NCBI RefSeq assembly: GCF_008923205.2 | Contig: NZ_WBMS02000037.1 | Location: 1-64,000 of the forward strand | Direction: 5' to 3' | DNA length: 64,000 nucleotides | From: Actinomadura physcomitrii | Lineage (GTDB): Bacteria > Actinomycetota > Actinomycetes > Streptosporangiales > Streptosporangiaceae | Shown: in pieces, positions 1 through 9,953 of the stretch | Layout: every line of letters begins with the position of its first letter | Numbering within the stretch: position 1 is the stretch's first letter | Notes under the pieces: generated by a model | What the model was told of the DNA's origin: nothing | What the model saw: only the letters and a program-made list of their open reading frames with translations | The model's database searches: none | Position numbers and translations under genes: made by a program

Positions 1-244
1 CGCACTTACGACGAGCCCTCTCGATCCGGGTGCATGGAAGCGTAGGAACTCCCATCCTCCCAGGCCGGAGGGCATCGTCATGTCCGGGACACCTTCACCG
101 CCGAATGCCGAGCGGTGGATTCAGGCTGAGCTGCGCGCACCAACGCCCATTGCGCTCCGCTACCCCTTGGGGACGGGGGCAGTTTTTCGTCTGGCTGCCC
201 AACTGACCCGCATCACACTCGCAAGCACGGATTGACGATGATGC
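1..244. other. Left-edge stretch, no gene recognised
   Basis: I see no open frame with recognisable protein features here on either strand, and no repeat or RNA gene. It lies downstream of the putative immunity gene, so it may contain its terminator, but no clear hairpin was found. Confidence 0.4.
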
Positions 245-769
245 TCAGCTTTTTGAATCACGTTCGAGAACATCATGAACCACGGCCGGAAAAAAAGTCG
301 AGCGAGACCTTTTTCCATCAATTGTCTCGTATCCATAAAGAATCAGCATTATTTCGAAGTCGACATACCAAGGTTCGCCATCGGCACCCGCAATCCCCCC
401 AACAACATGTCGATGAAATGAATTTGATGTTGTTTCCCTACAGAGGATCCATTTGAGATTTCGCCCGCGATTTATAACCAATTCTCCGAAATAAAGGCCG
501 ATATCGTGAGCTATCGAATACCAAATCCCCTCAAGCTGCCCGGGATTTCGCTCGCTCGGCTCAACGTTTTCATTGAACCATTGCTCCAACTTCGTAATTG
601 ATTCGTCCGAGAAATCGAGTCTGATGCCATATGCGCCAAGCAAGGAAGCCAACTGAACAAGTCGCGAGTCAAGCGTCTCCATAACATCCTGAAGCACGCG
701 AATAGCTTGCTCTTCACTGACATCCTTGAGGGGGCGATCAACTTCCGGCTGATATGGCTGGTAATCCAT
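245..769 (-). CDS. Putative immunity protein for the RHS toxin
   Basis: A 174-residue soluble protein without signal peptide or membrane segments. It is not a family I can name. It is acidic with a helical N-terminal half, then a stretch with W-Y-S-I-A-H-D-I-G-L-Y-F-G-E (residues about 83-96) that resembles the style of small cytosolic immunity proteins. Its ATG lies 16 nt after the end of the detached toxin domain, in the same orientation, which is the standard toxin-then-immunity order of polymorphic toxin loci. The gene is visibly AT-richer than its neighbours, as expected for exchangeable toxin/immunity cassettes. The immunity role is inferred from position and composition only; upstream GAGAAAG is a weak ribosome-binding site. 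Confidence 0.6.
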   Translation of the reverse strand: MDYQPYQPEVDRPLKDVSEEQAIRVLQDVMETLDSRLVQLASLLGAYGIRLDFSDESITKLEQWFNENVEPSERNPGQLEGIWYSIAHDIGLYFGELVINRGRNLKWILCRETTSNSFHRHVVGGIAGADGEPWYVDFEIMLILYGYETIDGKRSRSTFFPAVVHDVLERDSKS

Positions 770-785
770 GAAACATACAACTTTC

Positions 786-1130
786 TCAATAGTGAATTCT
801 GATAGTCACCCCCATCCTGAGCAGCCTTCGAGCCGCGCGACCACTAAGTCCGATTTTTCCGGTGAGGGGACTACGAACGAATGTCCAAGTAAGGTCCGAA
901 TATTCAGGTGTCGGACCATTCAGCAAATGGTCGTCATTTGCCATTTCCTGGCGTATCGGCTTAGTGAGCGAGATTCGGCCCACCTTCACCTCGAGTCCTT
1001 CCGTTCCTCCGCTCCCATCGGGTATTTCTATGTCAGTGCGCCTAATCGTACCATTCAGGCCTGGGTGACTGACTTCGCGCTCCGACCCTGGAAGTTGATG
1101 CGCTATCACGTCAGCATACCCGTCCCCGAT
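786..1130 (-). pseudogene. Detached C-terminal toxin domain of the RHS protein
   Basis: The reading frame of the large RHS gene continues past its TAG stop (1131-1133) without a further stop until TGA at 786-788, giving about 114 codons. This tail contains E-V-K-V-G-R-I-S-L-T followed by an I-R-Q-E-M-A-N-D-D-H-L-L segment. That arrangement, with a preceding R-R-T-D-I-E-I strand, matches the core of restriction-fold nuclease toxins found at the C-termini of RHS proteins (D, E-x-K catalytic pattern). No good ribosome-binding site precedes the internal GTG at 1109, and independent translation would lose the first strand of the domain. I read it as the toxin domain severed by a nonsense mutation, unless amber readthrough occurs. 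Confidence 0.65.
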
Positions 1131-4100
1131 CTACTTGTTCAGAGTGACAGGACTGACTGTCCGGTCATCGATAGGCCCCCCAGGCTCCGCAACGAAGCGC
1201 GGCGTCTCGGTTACGATCCCGTTGCCGTCGACTGTGAACCGAGGAAAAGCAGCCATAATGTTGGGACCTGAAGGTGAATCCGCAGGCGTTCCAACAAGTC
1301 CCGGGCCCGACACTGGCGACGGGATGAATTGCGTCCCAGTCTCCACGACTTTAGATGCCGGGGTAGGCAAGATTTGAGGCGCATCCAGGCCCGCTTGGCC
1401 CGGAAATATCGTGCCAGAGCCTGTTCGAGGAATTGCCGGCGTGTCAACAATGCTAGGGGCCGCCGGGCGAGCTGATTGGAAGTTGAAGTTGCCGATACCC
1501 GAAAGCAGGCTGCCTACGCTGTTAACTCCCGCTGCGGCTTTGACGCCACTTTCGATGCTGTTTCGCTGCCGGTCGACGTCTCGTTGGCTGACCGTGTTGA
1601 CGATCGGGGGGCGCGGCTTGGGATGGTCGCGGGCCCATTCCGCCTGCTTCTTTTGGATTTGTGCGGGCGTGGGGCGCGGCGGCGGGGCGGGACGGCTGCC
1701 GATTGCGCCGGTCCCTCCTTGCCCGCTGCCTCCGGCGTAACCGCTACCCCCGCCGATGCCGCAGAACATGCATCCGGTGTATGGGAGTGCCATGTTCATT
1801 CCCGGCGCCAGGCCGCTGAAGCCGGGCGCCATCAGTCCGCCCATTGCTCGGCCGTAATAGGGCGCTGCGAGATAGGCACCATAACCTGCATAACCCAGTC
1901 CTAGAGCGGCCCATCCATAGGGCCCCACTTCGACACCGACTTCGGTGCCGACTTCGGCGCCAATCCCAATGCTCGGAACAGGAATCGGGAAATCAAGATG
2001 GCCGGTGGGGTCGGTGCCGTCGAGAGGGTCGGCGTCGACGTAGGTGTAGCGGTTGGCCTGGATGCTGGGGTCGGGGTCGAGGGTCCAGGTGTCGCGGGTA
2101 GTGAAGTTGGCAGTGCCGGGGGTGTACCAGCGGGCGTTCATGTTGACGCGGCCGGTTTCGGGTTCGGCGTATTCGCCCTGGTAGCCGATGAGGCTCGTAG
2201 TGCCGGTGGTCCCGGCCTGCCCCCCGAAGGGGTCGTAAGCGGTGGAGCCAGTCAGGGTGGTGACTGTGGCGTCGGTGAGCGCTGTGAGATCGTCGTGGCG
2301 GTCTGAGTAGGCGCGGTAGGACTGTCCGTTTTGGTGGGTGCTGAGGAGGCTGCCGTCGGGGGTGCGTTGGTAACTCGATTCCAGGTCGCCTGAGCCGTCA
2401 AGGATGGCAGTCAGGTCGTTTTGGTCGGTGGCGTAGAGGAAGGTGTCGGTGTTGGCGCCTTGGGTGCGGGTGGCGATGCGGTTGAGGCCGTCGTAGGCGT
2501 AGCGGACACCGTGGTCGGTGATGAGGCGGTCGAAGGCGTCCCAGGTGAGGGTGTTGGTTCCGTCGGATTTGAGGGTGCCGCGGGCGGAGTAGGTGTAGGT
2601 GTTGGTGCCGTCGGAGGTGAGGCGGTTGCGTTCGTCGTAGGTGTAGGTGGTGGCGCCGGCTTGGATGCGGTTGCCGGATGGGTCCCAGCCGTAGTCGGTT
2701 TTGTGTCCGGTGGGGTCGGTCCAGGAGGTGAGGCGGCCTGCGTCGTCGTAGCCGTAGGTGTTGGTGCCTGCTCCGGTGGTGCCGGTGGTGGTCTTGGTGG
2801 TGAGCTGGTCGTCGAGGTTGTAGCCGTAGCCGATGGAGGCCAGGCTGGTGCCGTCCGGGGCTTTCAGCTCGTCGGAGGTCAGGCGGTCCAGGTCGTCATA
2901 GCCGTAGGTGCGGTGGGCGGTCGTGGTTCCGTTGAGGGTGGCGATGCCGGTGAGGCGGCCGGCGTCGTCGTAGGTGCGGGTGTCGGTGTCTCCGGTGATG
3001 CTGTCGGTGGTGGTGGCGATCTGGTCGTCGCCGTTCCAGGTGAGGGTGGTGGTCCCGGCAGGGTCGGTCTGTTGGGTGAGTCTGCCGTTGGGGTCGTAGC
3101 TGAACTGGGTGGTTTTGTCGCCGTGGCTGGTGCTGGTCAGTGGCAGGCCGCGGTCGTTGTAGGTGATGAGGGTGTCGTTGTCGGGCGCCGATACCTGGAT
3201 GCGGTTGCCGGCGAGGTCGTAGCCGAAGCGGGTGTCGGGGGTGTTGACGGAGCCGCCGGTGCCGCTCTGTTTGGTGAGGCGGCCGAGTTCGTCGAAGGTC
3301 CGGGTGATGGACACGGCGCCGGGCTTGTCTTGGCGTACGGGATTGCCGGTCGCGTCGTAGCTGGTGGTCCAGGTGCGGCTGGCGTCGTCGTAGGCGGTGG
3401 AGGTGCGCGGCTCGATGACCTTTTCGGGGAGTCCGAGGGTGTTGTAGGTGGTGATGGTGGCGTTGCCGCGGCCGTCGGTGAGGCGGGTCTGCTGTCCGGC
3501 GGCGTCGTAGCCGAAGGTGGTTTGGATGGTGGCGGTCGCCGAGGTGGGTTCGGTGAGTGTGGTCAGGCGTCTTGCGGCGTCGTAGGCGCGGTGGGTGGTG
3601 TGGCCTTCTGGGGTGGTTTCGCTGGTGCGATTGCCGGCGGCGTCGTAGCCGTACCCGAAGGTGCGCAGGACTGTGCCGGAGGGGTCCAGGTCCTGGACGC
3701 GGGTCATCCTGCCAGCAGGGTCGTATTCGGCGGTGGTACTCGCGCCACGCGGATCGGTGATCTTGGTGAGGCGGCCGGTGAAGTCGTAGTCCAGGGTCGA
3801 GGTGTGCTGTGTCCGATCGGTGACGGCGGTCAAAGCTCCAGCGTCGTCATAGGTGTAGGAGACGCTGTCGCCAGCGGGCCTCGTACGGGAAATGAGGTTG
3901 CCAGCGCCGTCGTAGGCGTAGTGGCTGGTGAACGCGGCGGGTGTGGGATACCGGTCGATTCTGGTGGTGGTGATCTGGTTTCCGAGGTCGTCGTAGGTGG
4001 CCTCGGTGCGTGCGCCGACGGGGTTGGTGAGCGAAAGTTGTTCACCGGTTAGGTCGTATTCGGCGCGCCAGGTTCCGGGCCCGGATTCGCCGTCCAGTTC

Positions 4101-7100
4101 GGGTTCTTCCAGCCGGACCGGGTTGCCGAGTGCGTCGTAGGTGAGCCGGGTGGTGTTGCCGCGTGCATCGGTGCTTTCGGTGAGTTGCCCGGCCGGGTCG
4201 TAATGCAGTGTGGTGGTAGGCGTGATTTGTGTTCCGCCTGGTGGGGTGTAGGCGGGGCGGGCGATGGAGGTTTGTCGGCCGGTCTTGTCGTAGGCGATGG
4301 TGGTGAGTTGCCCGAGCGGGTTGGTGGCCTGGGTCTGTTCACCTGCGTTGTTGTAGCCGTATTGGAGGGTGGGGCGGTCGGTGGTGGCGGGCTGGCCGTT
4401 CTGCTCGACCTGGACCGGGGGTTGCAGCACCTGGGTGAGCTGACCGGCGTTGTCGTAGTGCAGTGTGGTGGTGTAATCGGCCGGTGTGGCGCCCTCGGCG
4501 TTGCCGCGCGGGTCCACGATCTGGGTGACCAGGCCCCGCTGGTCGCGGGTGTAGGTGGTGACCAGGTCGTTGTCGCCGTTCTCCACGGTCATCCGGACGG
4601 GGAGGTTCATCGGGTCGTAGGCGTAGGTGGTGGTCTCCTCGCCTTCGGAGTCGGCGCCGGTGCGGACGGTCCGGGTGATGTTGTTGTCGGGGTCGAGGCC
4701 GTAGTCGGTGCGGCGGGCGGCGCCGTCTGGGTCCACGATCGTGGCGATCAGATGGCCGGTTTCGTCGTACTCATAGTCGGTGCGTTGAGTGCCGCCGACG
4801 GTTTCGGAGGTCAGATGGCCGGCTCCGTCGTAGGCGCGTGAGTCCAGCACGAGGTCCTGGGGTGTCGCGGAGCCGTTGATCTTGGCGCCCTGGGCGGTGG
4901 TTTGTGCCAGGCGGTCGTCGCCGTAGTAGGTGTAGGCCAAGGTCCGGCCCATGGCGTCGGTGTGGGAGGCCAGCCGTCCGCCGGGATCGTAGGCGTAGGA
5001 GTCCAGCACCTTGTCGGTGGCGGGGCTGGGGTCGTTAGGGTTGCCCGTCCAGTCCTTGAGAGTGCGGGTGGCCAGCTCGCCGCGGAGGGTGTAGGCGAAC
5101 GTGTACTTGGTGCCGCGTTCGTCGGTGACGCTGGTGCGTGCGCCAGTAACGTCGTAGCCGTAGGTCTGCTGGCCGCCTTCGGGGTCGGTGACGGTTTCAG
5201 GCAGACCGTGGTCGTTGTAGGTGTAGGTGGTGGTGCGTTCGGGGTCCCCGCCGGTGAGGTCGGCCAGGGTTTGGGTGAGCGTGTGGCCGTCAGCGTCGTA
5301 GGTCAGCCGGGTTTCGGCGGTGTGGACGACGTTGGTGGTCTGGTTCGTCACCCCTGGGCCGATTTGGCGGATGAGTCGTCCTTGGCCGTCGTAGCCGTAG
5401 GTGGTGGTGACGCCGCCTGGTTGGGCGTCGGTGGTCTCGGTGGCGCTGGTCACCCGGCCGAGGGCGTCATAGGCGTAGGTGGTGACCTTGCCCGCGGCAT
5501 CGGTGATCTTGGCTAGGTCACCGGCCGCGGTGTAGGAGTAGGTCGCCGATGTTCCACCGTTGGCCTTGCCGCGGCGTTTGAGGAGGCCGGCGGGTTGGGT
5601 CCCGCCGCCTTCTGCTGTTTCGGTGCCGTCGGTGTATTGGTACTGGACGCCGCGCAGGCTGTAGGCGTCGGTCGCCGCCCAGATCTCATCGGTCTGCTGG
5701 CCGTACTGGTCGTATTGCCAGGTGGTGTAGTACGGCGTGTCGTAGGGGTTGAGGGTTCGGCCGTCGTTGTACTCGGTGAGCTGGTCGTTGCGTGGATCGA
5801 AGGGATCGTCGGCGTTGAGGTAGTAGGTCCAGTACTCGGCGTGGCAGGTATCGGGGTCGGAACATCGCTGTTCGTAGCGTTTGTTGCCGCGTTCGTCGAA
5901 CCAAAGGTTGGTGACGTTGCCGTTGGCGTCGGTGATTTGGCCGAGGTGACCGTCGACGTCGTACCCGTAGGTGGTGGTCTTGCCGAGCTGGTCGGTCTCC
6001 GAGAGCAGCCGGTTGCCGCGCAACGGCTCGTAAACGTAGGTCGAGGACGCCTGGTTCGGTCCGGTCAAGGTGATCGTGCGTTGCAGGTCGTCGATCTTGC
6101 CGCTGAACGTGGGGGCGCTGATCTTCCAGGTGCCGCCCTTGTCGTCGGTGTGCTGGGACAGCCGATCGGTGCCTGTGTTGTAGGTGTTCACCGCCTGGAC
6201 ACGGCCGCCCGGGCTGGTCACCTTCTGCAGTTGCTGCGACGCGAGACGGGCAGCGTAGTGCTGCTTGATGGTCGGCAGCCCCAACGGCTTGTCGTAGATC
6301 GCGACCTCGTCGATCTCGCCGCTGAAGTCCCACCAGGTGTTCGAGAGAGACGTATGTGGCCAACTCGGAGAGGTGTAGCCGCTGCCGACGATGACGAAAG
6401 GTGCGTTTCCGTGATCGATCGTTCCCGACAGCGTGCCCACCGCCTGGCCGTCCAGGTACAGCGACTGCGAGCCACCTTGGCCCGACAGCACGACATGGTG
6501 CCATTTATCGTCGGTCACCTGATTCGGTGAAGACATGACGTTGGCGGCGCTGCCGTTCCAGAACTGGCCATGCAGCTTGTTGTCGGTTCCGACATAGACT
6601 GCGGGGGTGAATTTAGTGGCGATGCCGCCGTAAATGGCGTTCTGGTAAGAGAGGATCACACCGGTACCGATAGTACGGAACCATGCCTCGACCGACAGAT
6701 AGCCGCCTTCCCGGCTGATGTATCGATCGGGGAGCCGCACACGGCTGGCGAGCCCGCTGAATGCCGTTGACTGGTCGGATGTTCCCGCCAGGGCGCCGTC
6801 CTGACCGAGCACGACATTGACGCCGCCGGCGGCGTCGGTGCCGAGATTCTCCGGCACCGACGAGTGCATTACCGTGCCGGATGATTCATTGAAACGCCAA
6901 TAACCTGTTGGGTTGTCGTCGCGCACGACCGTCTGGTAATGCGATCCGGCGGTGTAGGAGTACTGAGTGCACTCGGTGGTCGTGCCCGGTGGGCATACCT
7001 TGGTGAGCGAGTCTCCGTCATAGGTGTAGTTCCACGTGAGCGGGTTCCCGTCGACGGGATCGGTGCTCACACTCAGCACATGGTTCGCGTTCCAAAAATC

Positions 7101-9953
7101 CCAAGTAAAGGTCAACGATCGGCCATTGGACGCGGTGACCTTATCCAGATGTCCCGTGAGTCCGTAGGTTAGGTTCTCGGATCGCCCACGATTATCGGTG
7201 ATAGTGTCGAGTTTCCCACCTGAACCGAACTTGTAAGTCGTTGAGGTTTTGTCACGCAGTTTCCAGCCACCACCCAGGACGTTACTCAAAGTGGCGAACG
7301 TTCCAGCGGGGGCGGTATAGGTGTCGCCGGAGGCATCTTTGGCGAATCTCACCTCTTGGCCGCCGGGATACGTGACGACGACGTTGCCGGTCCCGTCGTT
7401 GTCCGGGACGACCTTCATGTCGTAGCGCGTCGACCAGCCCGCGCCGAACAGGCCATCGGTACGAGGGTCCAGGCTGTTATAGGTGCGGGAGATCGACAAA
7501 GGGGGGCCCACTGTCGCGACCTGAGCATCGGTCGCCGTGGTGGTGTAGTTCCCCGCCTGCTGATCGAACTGCTGGCCATCGGATGCCGGGCTGGCCAGAT
7601 GAGAGGTGATCGCCGGCTGGGGTACACCGGTCACCATTTTGTACCAGGGCCCGTTGGTGGTGGACCCGCCTCCGTCGTTGACCGAGACGGTCCAGTAATA
7701 CTCCTTGCCCCAGGCCAGCTTGCCCGCCGGGACCGTCCACTTCGGCGTCTGCTGCCAAGGCGAGTTGACGCACCAGTCCCAGTCGATCCACGGTGGCGCG
7801 CACAAGGTGAACTGGTAGTTCACGTTGGCCGACGGCCAGGCGTCGACCGACTTCGCTTCTGCGAACAGTTGCGGCTGCAGTGTCCCGGTCTCGTAGTTGT
7901 TCTTGGGAAACATCTCCGTCAACTGCGTGGGCACGTCAGGTACGGTGACCTTAAGCGCTGCGGTGCGCGGAACCCCCCAGTCCGAGAATAGCGCATACCC
8001 GTCCGACGTCGTCTTGATCATGTCGAACTTGATCGTCCAGGTACCCGGCGGCAGTGGATTAATCTTCGCGTTGACCGTGACGGTCTCCCCGAAGGAGACG
8101 GCCTGCGGCAACGCGGTTTGCGCGGCCTTGTGGTAGATCTGCCGCCCTGAGGAATCGAACGCCTCGTAGGTAAGCTTGTAGTCCGAGGTGTTCCACGCAT
8201 CATGGCCCCGGTTTTGCACCTTGACCTTGACATTTCCAGCACTGTTGTTGAGCACTGGAGGGTCAATCTTGGGCGGGCTGTCAGCGAATGCGTACCACGC
8301 ATTGAACGGGCTGTAGGTGATCTTCAGGTACGGGCCGCCTCCGGTCTCCCGAGAGGAGAACTTCTTCCAGCCGTAACTGCTGCTCGTCGAGCCCCGGACG
8401 GTCAGGCCGTAGTTCGGCTTGCTGCCGTCCACCCATCCCTGGACCAAGGCGTTGCCGGCCGAGCCGAGGTCCATGCCCTCCCAGTCCGCCGGGCACGGGC
8501 TCGCCGCCCCCGACCCGTCGGTCCATCCGTGCGCATAACTCTTGGACGCCAGCGCTGAACCGTACTTTGGGCCCGGGTATGCTGCCAGATCCGACTGCGA
8601 CCACGCTTTGGTGACACCGTAAACTGTTACCGGCGTTGCCTTACACGAGTACGACCAGTAATTGTACATGTACAAGTCGACGTCGTAGATCTTCGAATGG
8701 GCGAGATCATTGTCGACTTGCGTGAACGCCAGGTATGTCGCCGCCTTGGTCGAGCCACCGTCGTAGGTTCCGGCTTTCAACTCGTTCTCGGCGTAGGGGC
8801 TGGACCCGTACCCGGTCTGCACATAGGTGTCGTGGGTGTCGCTGTAGTTCCACACCGTGGTCGGATCGACGACGACAGGAAAGACACGAGCTGGATCCTG
8901 CACCCAACTCGGATCGGCCGAAACCTTCAGAACCCACGTATCTCCACGCTGTTGAAGGCCATAGGTAACCGCTTCTGAGCGCGCTGAGTCTCCAGAGCGG
9001 GGGTCGATCTTGGAGTCGACCATGAAACCATGAGGGATACGCCCAGCGACCTGGCCTCCCTTATCCAGCAGTTCCACACTTCCATCGGGAGCCATACGCG
9101 GTGTGAGATTCTCCGCACGCAGCGGGAACTCCCACTCGGTCGGCGCGTTCGGTGAACGCAGCGTGATTTGTTCCTTGACGCTGCCGCCATCAAGCACTGT
9201 CAACTGCAGATCAGCGTCCGGGCGGACTCCGGCATAAGTGATCGAGTTGCCCTGCACACGGCCTTGCACCGCTTGGGCCCCGTTCACACCGAAGGCGAAC
9301 TTCTGTTCTTTGCCGAGGTCGAGCGTCGTGAGGTCTTGGCCTGATGCACGTGCTGCCAGGGTGACCGACTGCTGGTCGGCCCGATTGCGCCAGCGTTCCT
9401 TGCCGTCCGCAACGAGCGTGGAGTCGACCGGCTGCCAGGTTCCATCCGGCGCCTGGTAGTTCACCGGCCTGGTACTGACCTGCGCCGTCCAGGTGCCGTC
9501 CGGGTTCCGGTAACGGTTGGTGAAGCGCGTACGCTGCGTCGGATCCTCAACGCTCTTCTTCGGGTCGAAACCGGTAACCTTCACCGGCTCGTGTTTCGGC
9601 ATGACCTTCGCCGCGGCGGTCTTCGGCGGCGCCGGCCGCTTAGCGTCGGTCTTGCTGACGACCTTCGGCGTGAACTTCTTCTCCAACTCCGGGGCGCCCT
9701 TGGGACGGCGCGGAGTGCGGCTCTTCCGGTCAGGTTTGGCCGCCGTTTGATTTGACGTCGCCTGATGAGGGCGCCCCTTGGCCGTCCCCGCCTGCTGCTT
9801 AGGCGTATCGACGAGCCCGGCAGCCACCAACGAAGGCGGCGCCACAGAGCCACCACTGGCCAACGACAACAGCAGCGTGAAAGCCACCAGAACGGCTAGA
9901 AGCCGCAGATAGGAGGCATCGCCAACCGCTCTGATCAACTTCAGCCTGCGCAC
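1131..9953 (-). CDS. Giant secreted RHS/YD-repeat polymorphic toxin carrier
   Basis: A 2940-residue protein starting at GTG. It begins with an N-terminal signal peptide (basic start, hydrophobic core about residues 15-35, then Ala-rich). A basic, Pro-rich linker follows, then a DNRLRE-like domain (about 370-540), fibronectin-like segments, a DUF6531-type RHS entry domain (SRTYNSLDPRTDGLFGAGWS, around 830), and a LamG/concanavalin-like domain inserted at about 1080-1290. After that come dozens of YD repeats. The RHS core hallmark (NRYTYVDADPL...DPTGH) is near residue 2650, followed by a Gly/Pro-rich variable region. RHS shells encapsulate a C-terminal toxin for delivery to neighbouring cells. 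Here the frame ends in TAG immediately before the toxin fold. Antisense Val/Gly-rich frames over this gene are shadows. Confidence 0.93.
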   Translation of the reverse strand: MRRLKLIRAVGDASYLRLLAVLVAFTLLLSLASGGSVAPPSLVAAGLVDTPKQQAGTAKGRPHQATSNQTAAKPDRKSRTPRRPKGAPELEKKFTPKVVSKTDAKRPAPPKTAAAKVMPKHEPVKVTGFDPKKSVEDPTQRTRFTNRYRNPDGTWTAQVSTRPVNYQAPDGTWQPVDSTLVADGKERWRNRADQQSVTLAARASGQDLTTLDLGKEQKFAFGVNGAQAVQGRVQGNSITYAGVRPDADLQLTVLDGGSVKEQITLRSPNAPTEWEFPLRAENLTPRMAPDGSVELLDKGGQVAGRIPHGFMVDSKIDPRSGDSARSEAVTYGLQQRGDTWVLKVSADPSWVQDPARVFPVVVDPTTVWNYSDTHDTYVQTGYGSSPYAENELKAGTYDGGSTKAATYLAFTQVDNDLAHSKIYDVDLYMYNYWSYSCKATPVTVYGVTKAWSQSDLAAYPGPKYGSALASKSYAHGWTDGSGAASPCPADWEGMDLGSAGNALVQGWVDGSKPNYGLTVRGSTSSSYGWKKFSSRETGGGPYLKITYSPFNAWYAFADSPPKIDPPVLNNSAGNVKVKVQNRGHDAWNTSDYKLTYEAFDSSGRQIYHKAAQTALPQAVSFGETVTVNAKINPLPPGTWTIKFDMIKTTSDGYALFSDWGVPRTAALKVTVPDVPTQLTEMFPKNNYETGTLQPQLFAEAKSVDAWPSANVNYQFTLCAPPWIDWDWCVNSPWQQTPKWTVPAGKLAWGKEYYWTVSVNDGGGSTTNGPWYKMVTGVPQPAITSHLASPASDGQQFDQQAGNYTTTATDAQVATVGPPLSISRTYNSLDPRTDGLFGAGWSTRYDMKVVPDNDGTGNVVVTYPGGQEVRFAKDASGDTYTAPAGTFATLSNVLGGGWKLRDKTSTTYKFGSGGKLDTITDNRGRSENLTYGLTGHLDKVTASNGRSLTFTWDFWNANHVLSVSTDPVDGNPLTWNYTYDGDSLTKVCPPGTTTECTQYSYTAGSHYQTVVRDDNPTGYWRFNESSGTVMHSSVPENLGTDAAGGVNVVLGQDGALAGTSDQSTAFSGLASRVRLPDRYISREGGYLSVEAWFRTIGTGVILSYQNAIYGGIATKFTPAVYVGTDNKLHGQFWNGSAANVMSSPNQVTDDKWHHVVLSGQGGSQSLYLDGQAVGTLSGTIDHGNAPFVIVGSGYTSPSWPHTSLSNTWWDFSGEIDEVAIYDKPLGLPTIKQHYAARLASQQLQKVTSPGGRVQAVNTYNTGTDRLSQHTDDKGGTWKISAPTFSGKIDDLQRTITLTGPNQASSTYVYEPLRGNRLLSETDQLGKTTTYGYDVDGHLGQITDANGNVTNLWFDERGNKRYEQRCSDPDTCHAEYWTYYLNADDPFDPRNDQLTEYNDGRTLNPYDTPYYTTWQYDQYGQQTDEIWAATDAYSLRGVQYQYTDGTETAEGGGTQPAGLLKRRGKANGGTSATYSYTAAGDLAKITDAAGKVTTYAYDALGRVTSATETTDAQPGGVTTTYGYDGQGRLIRQIGPGVTNQTTNVVHTAETRLTYDADGHTLTQTLADLTGGDPERTTTYTYNDHGLPETVTDPEGGQQTYGYDVTGARTSVTDERGTKYTFAYTLRGELATRTLKDWTGNPNDPSPATDKVLDSYAYDPGGRLASHTDAMGRTLAYTYYGDDRLAQTTAQGAKINGSATPQDLVLDSRAYDGAGHLTSETVGGTQRTDYEYDETGHLIATIVDPDGAARRTDYGLDPDNNITRTVRTGADSEGEETTTYAYDPMNLPVRMTVENGDNDLVTTYTRDQRGLVTQIVDPRGNAEGATPADYTTTLHYDNAGQLTQVLQPPVQVEQNGQPATTDRPTLQYGYNNAGEQTQATNPLGQLTTIAYDKTGRQTSIARPAYTPPGGTQITPTTTLHYDPAGQLTESTDARGNTTRLTYDALGNPVRLEEPELDGESGPGTWRAEYDLTGEQLSLTNPVGARTEATYDDLGNQITTTRIDRYPTPAAFTSHYAYDGAGNLISRTRPAGDSVSYTYDDAGALTAVTDRTQHTSTLDYDFTGRLTKITDPRGASTTAEYDPAGRMTRVQDLDPSGTVLRTFGYGYDAAGNRTSETTPEGHTTHRAYDAARRLTTLTEPTSATATIQTTFGYDAAGQQTRLTDGRGNATITTYNTLGLPEKVIEPRTSTAYDDASRTWTTSYDATGNPVRQDKPGAVSITRTFDELGRLTKQSGTGGSVNTPDTRFGYDLAGNRIQVSAPDNDTLITYNDRGLPLTSTSHGDKTTQFSYDPNGRLTQQTDPAGTTTLTWNGDDQIATTTDSITGDTDTRTYDDAGRLTGIATLNGTTTAHRTYGYDDLDRLTSDELKAPDGTSLASIGYGYNLDDQLTTKTTTGTTGAGTNTYGYDDAGRLTSWTDPTGHKTDYGWDPSGNRIQAGATTYTYDERNRLTSDGTNTYTYSARGTLKSDGTNTLTWDAFDRLITDHGVRYAYDGLNRIATRTQGANTDTFLYATDQNDLTAILDGSGDLESSYQRTPDGSLLSTHQNGQSYRAYSDRHDDLTALTDATVTTLTGSTAYDPFGGQAGTTGTTSLIGYQGEYAEPETGRVNMNARWYTPGTANFTTRDTWTLDPDPSIQANRYTYVDADPLDGTDPTGHLDFPIPVPSIGIGAEVGTEVGVEVGPYGWAALGLGYAGYGAYLAAPYYGRAMGGLMAPGFSGLAPGMNMALPYTGCMFCGIGGGSGYAGGSGQGGTGAIGSRPAPPPRPTPAQIQKKQAEWARDHPKPRPPIVNTVSQRDVDRQRNSIESGVKAAAGVNSVGSLLSGIGNFNFQSARPAAPSIVDTPAIPRTGSGTIFPGQAGLDAPQILPTPASKVVETGTQFIPSPVSGPGLVGTPADSPSGPNIMAAFPRFTVDGNGIVTETPRFVAEPGGPIDDRTVSPVTLNK

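Noticed and set aside
2421..4052. Long plus-strand Val/Gly-rich open frame opposite the RHS gene
   Set aside because: It is the antisense shadow of YD repeats: low-complexity, no ribosome-binding site, and the opposite strand has clear RHS motifs.
2000..6000. Regularly spaced short repeats resembling a repeat array
   Set aside because: They are codon-level echoes of YD repeats (G-x3-Y-x-Y-D), vary in sequence and spacing, and are not CRISPR repeats.
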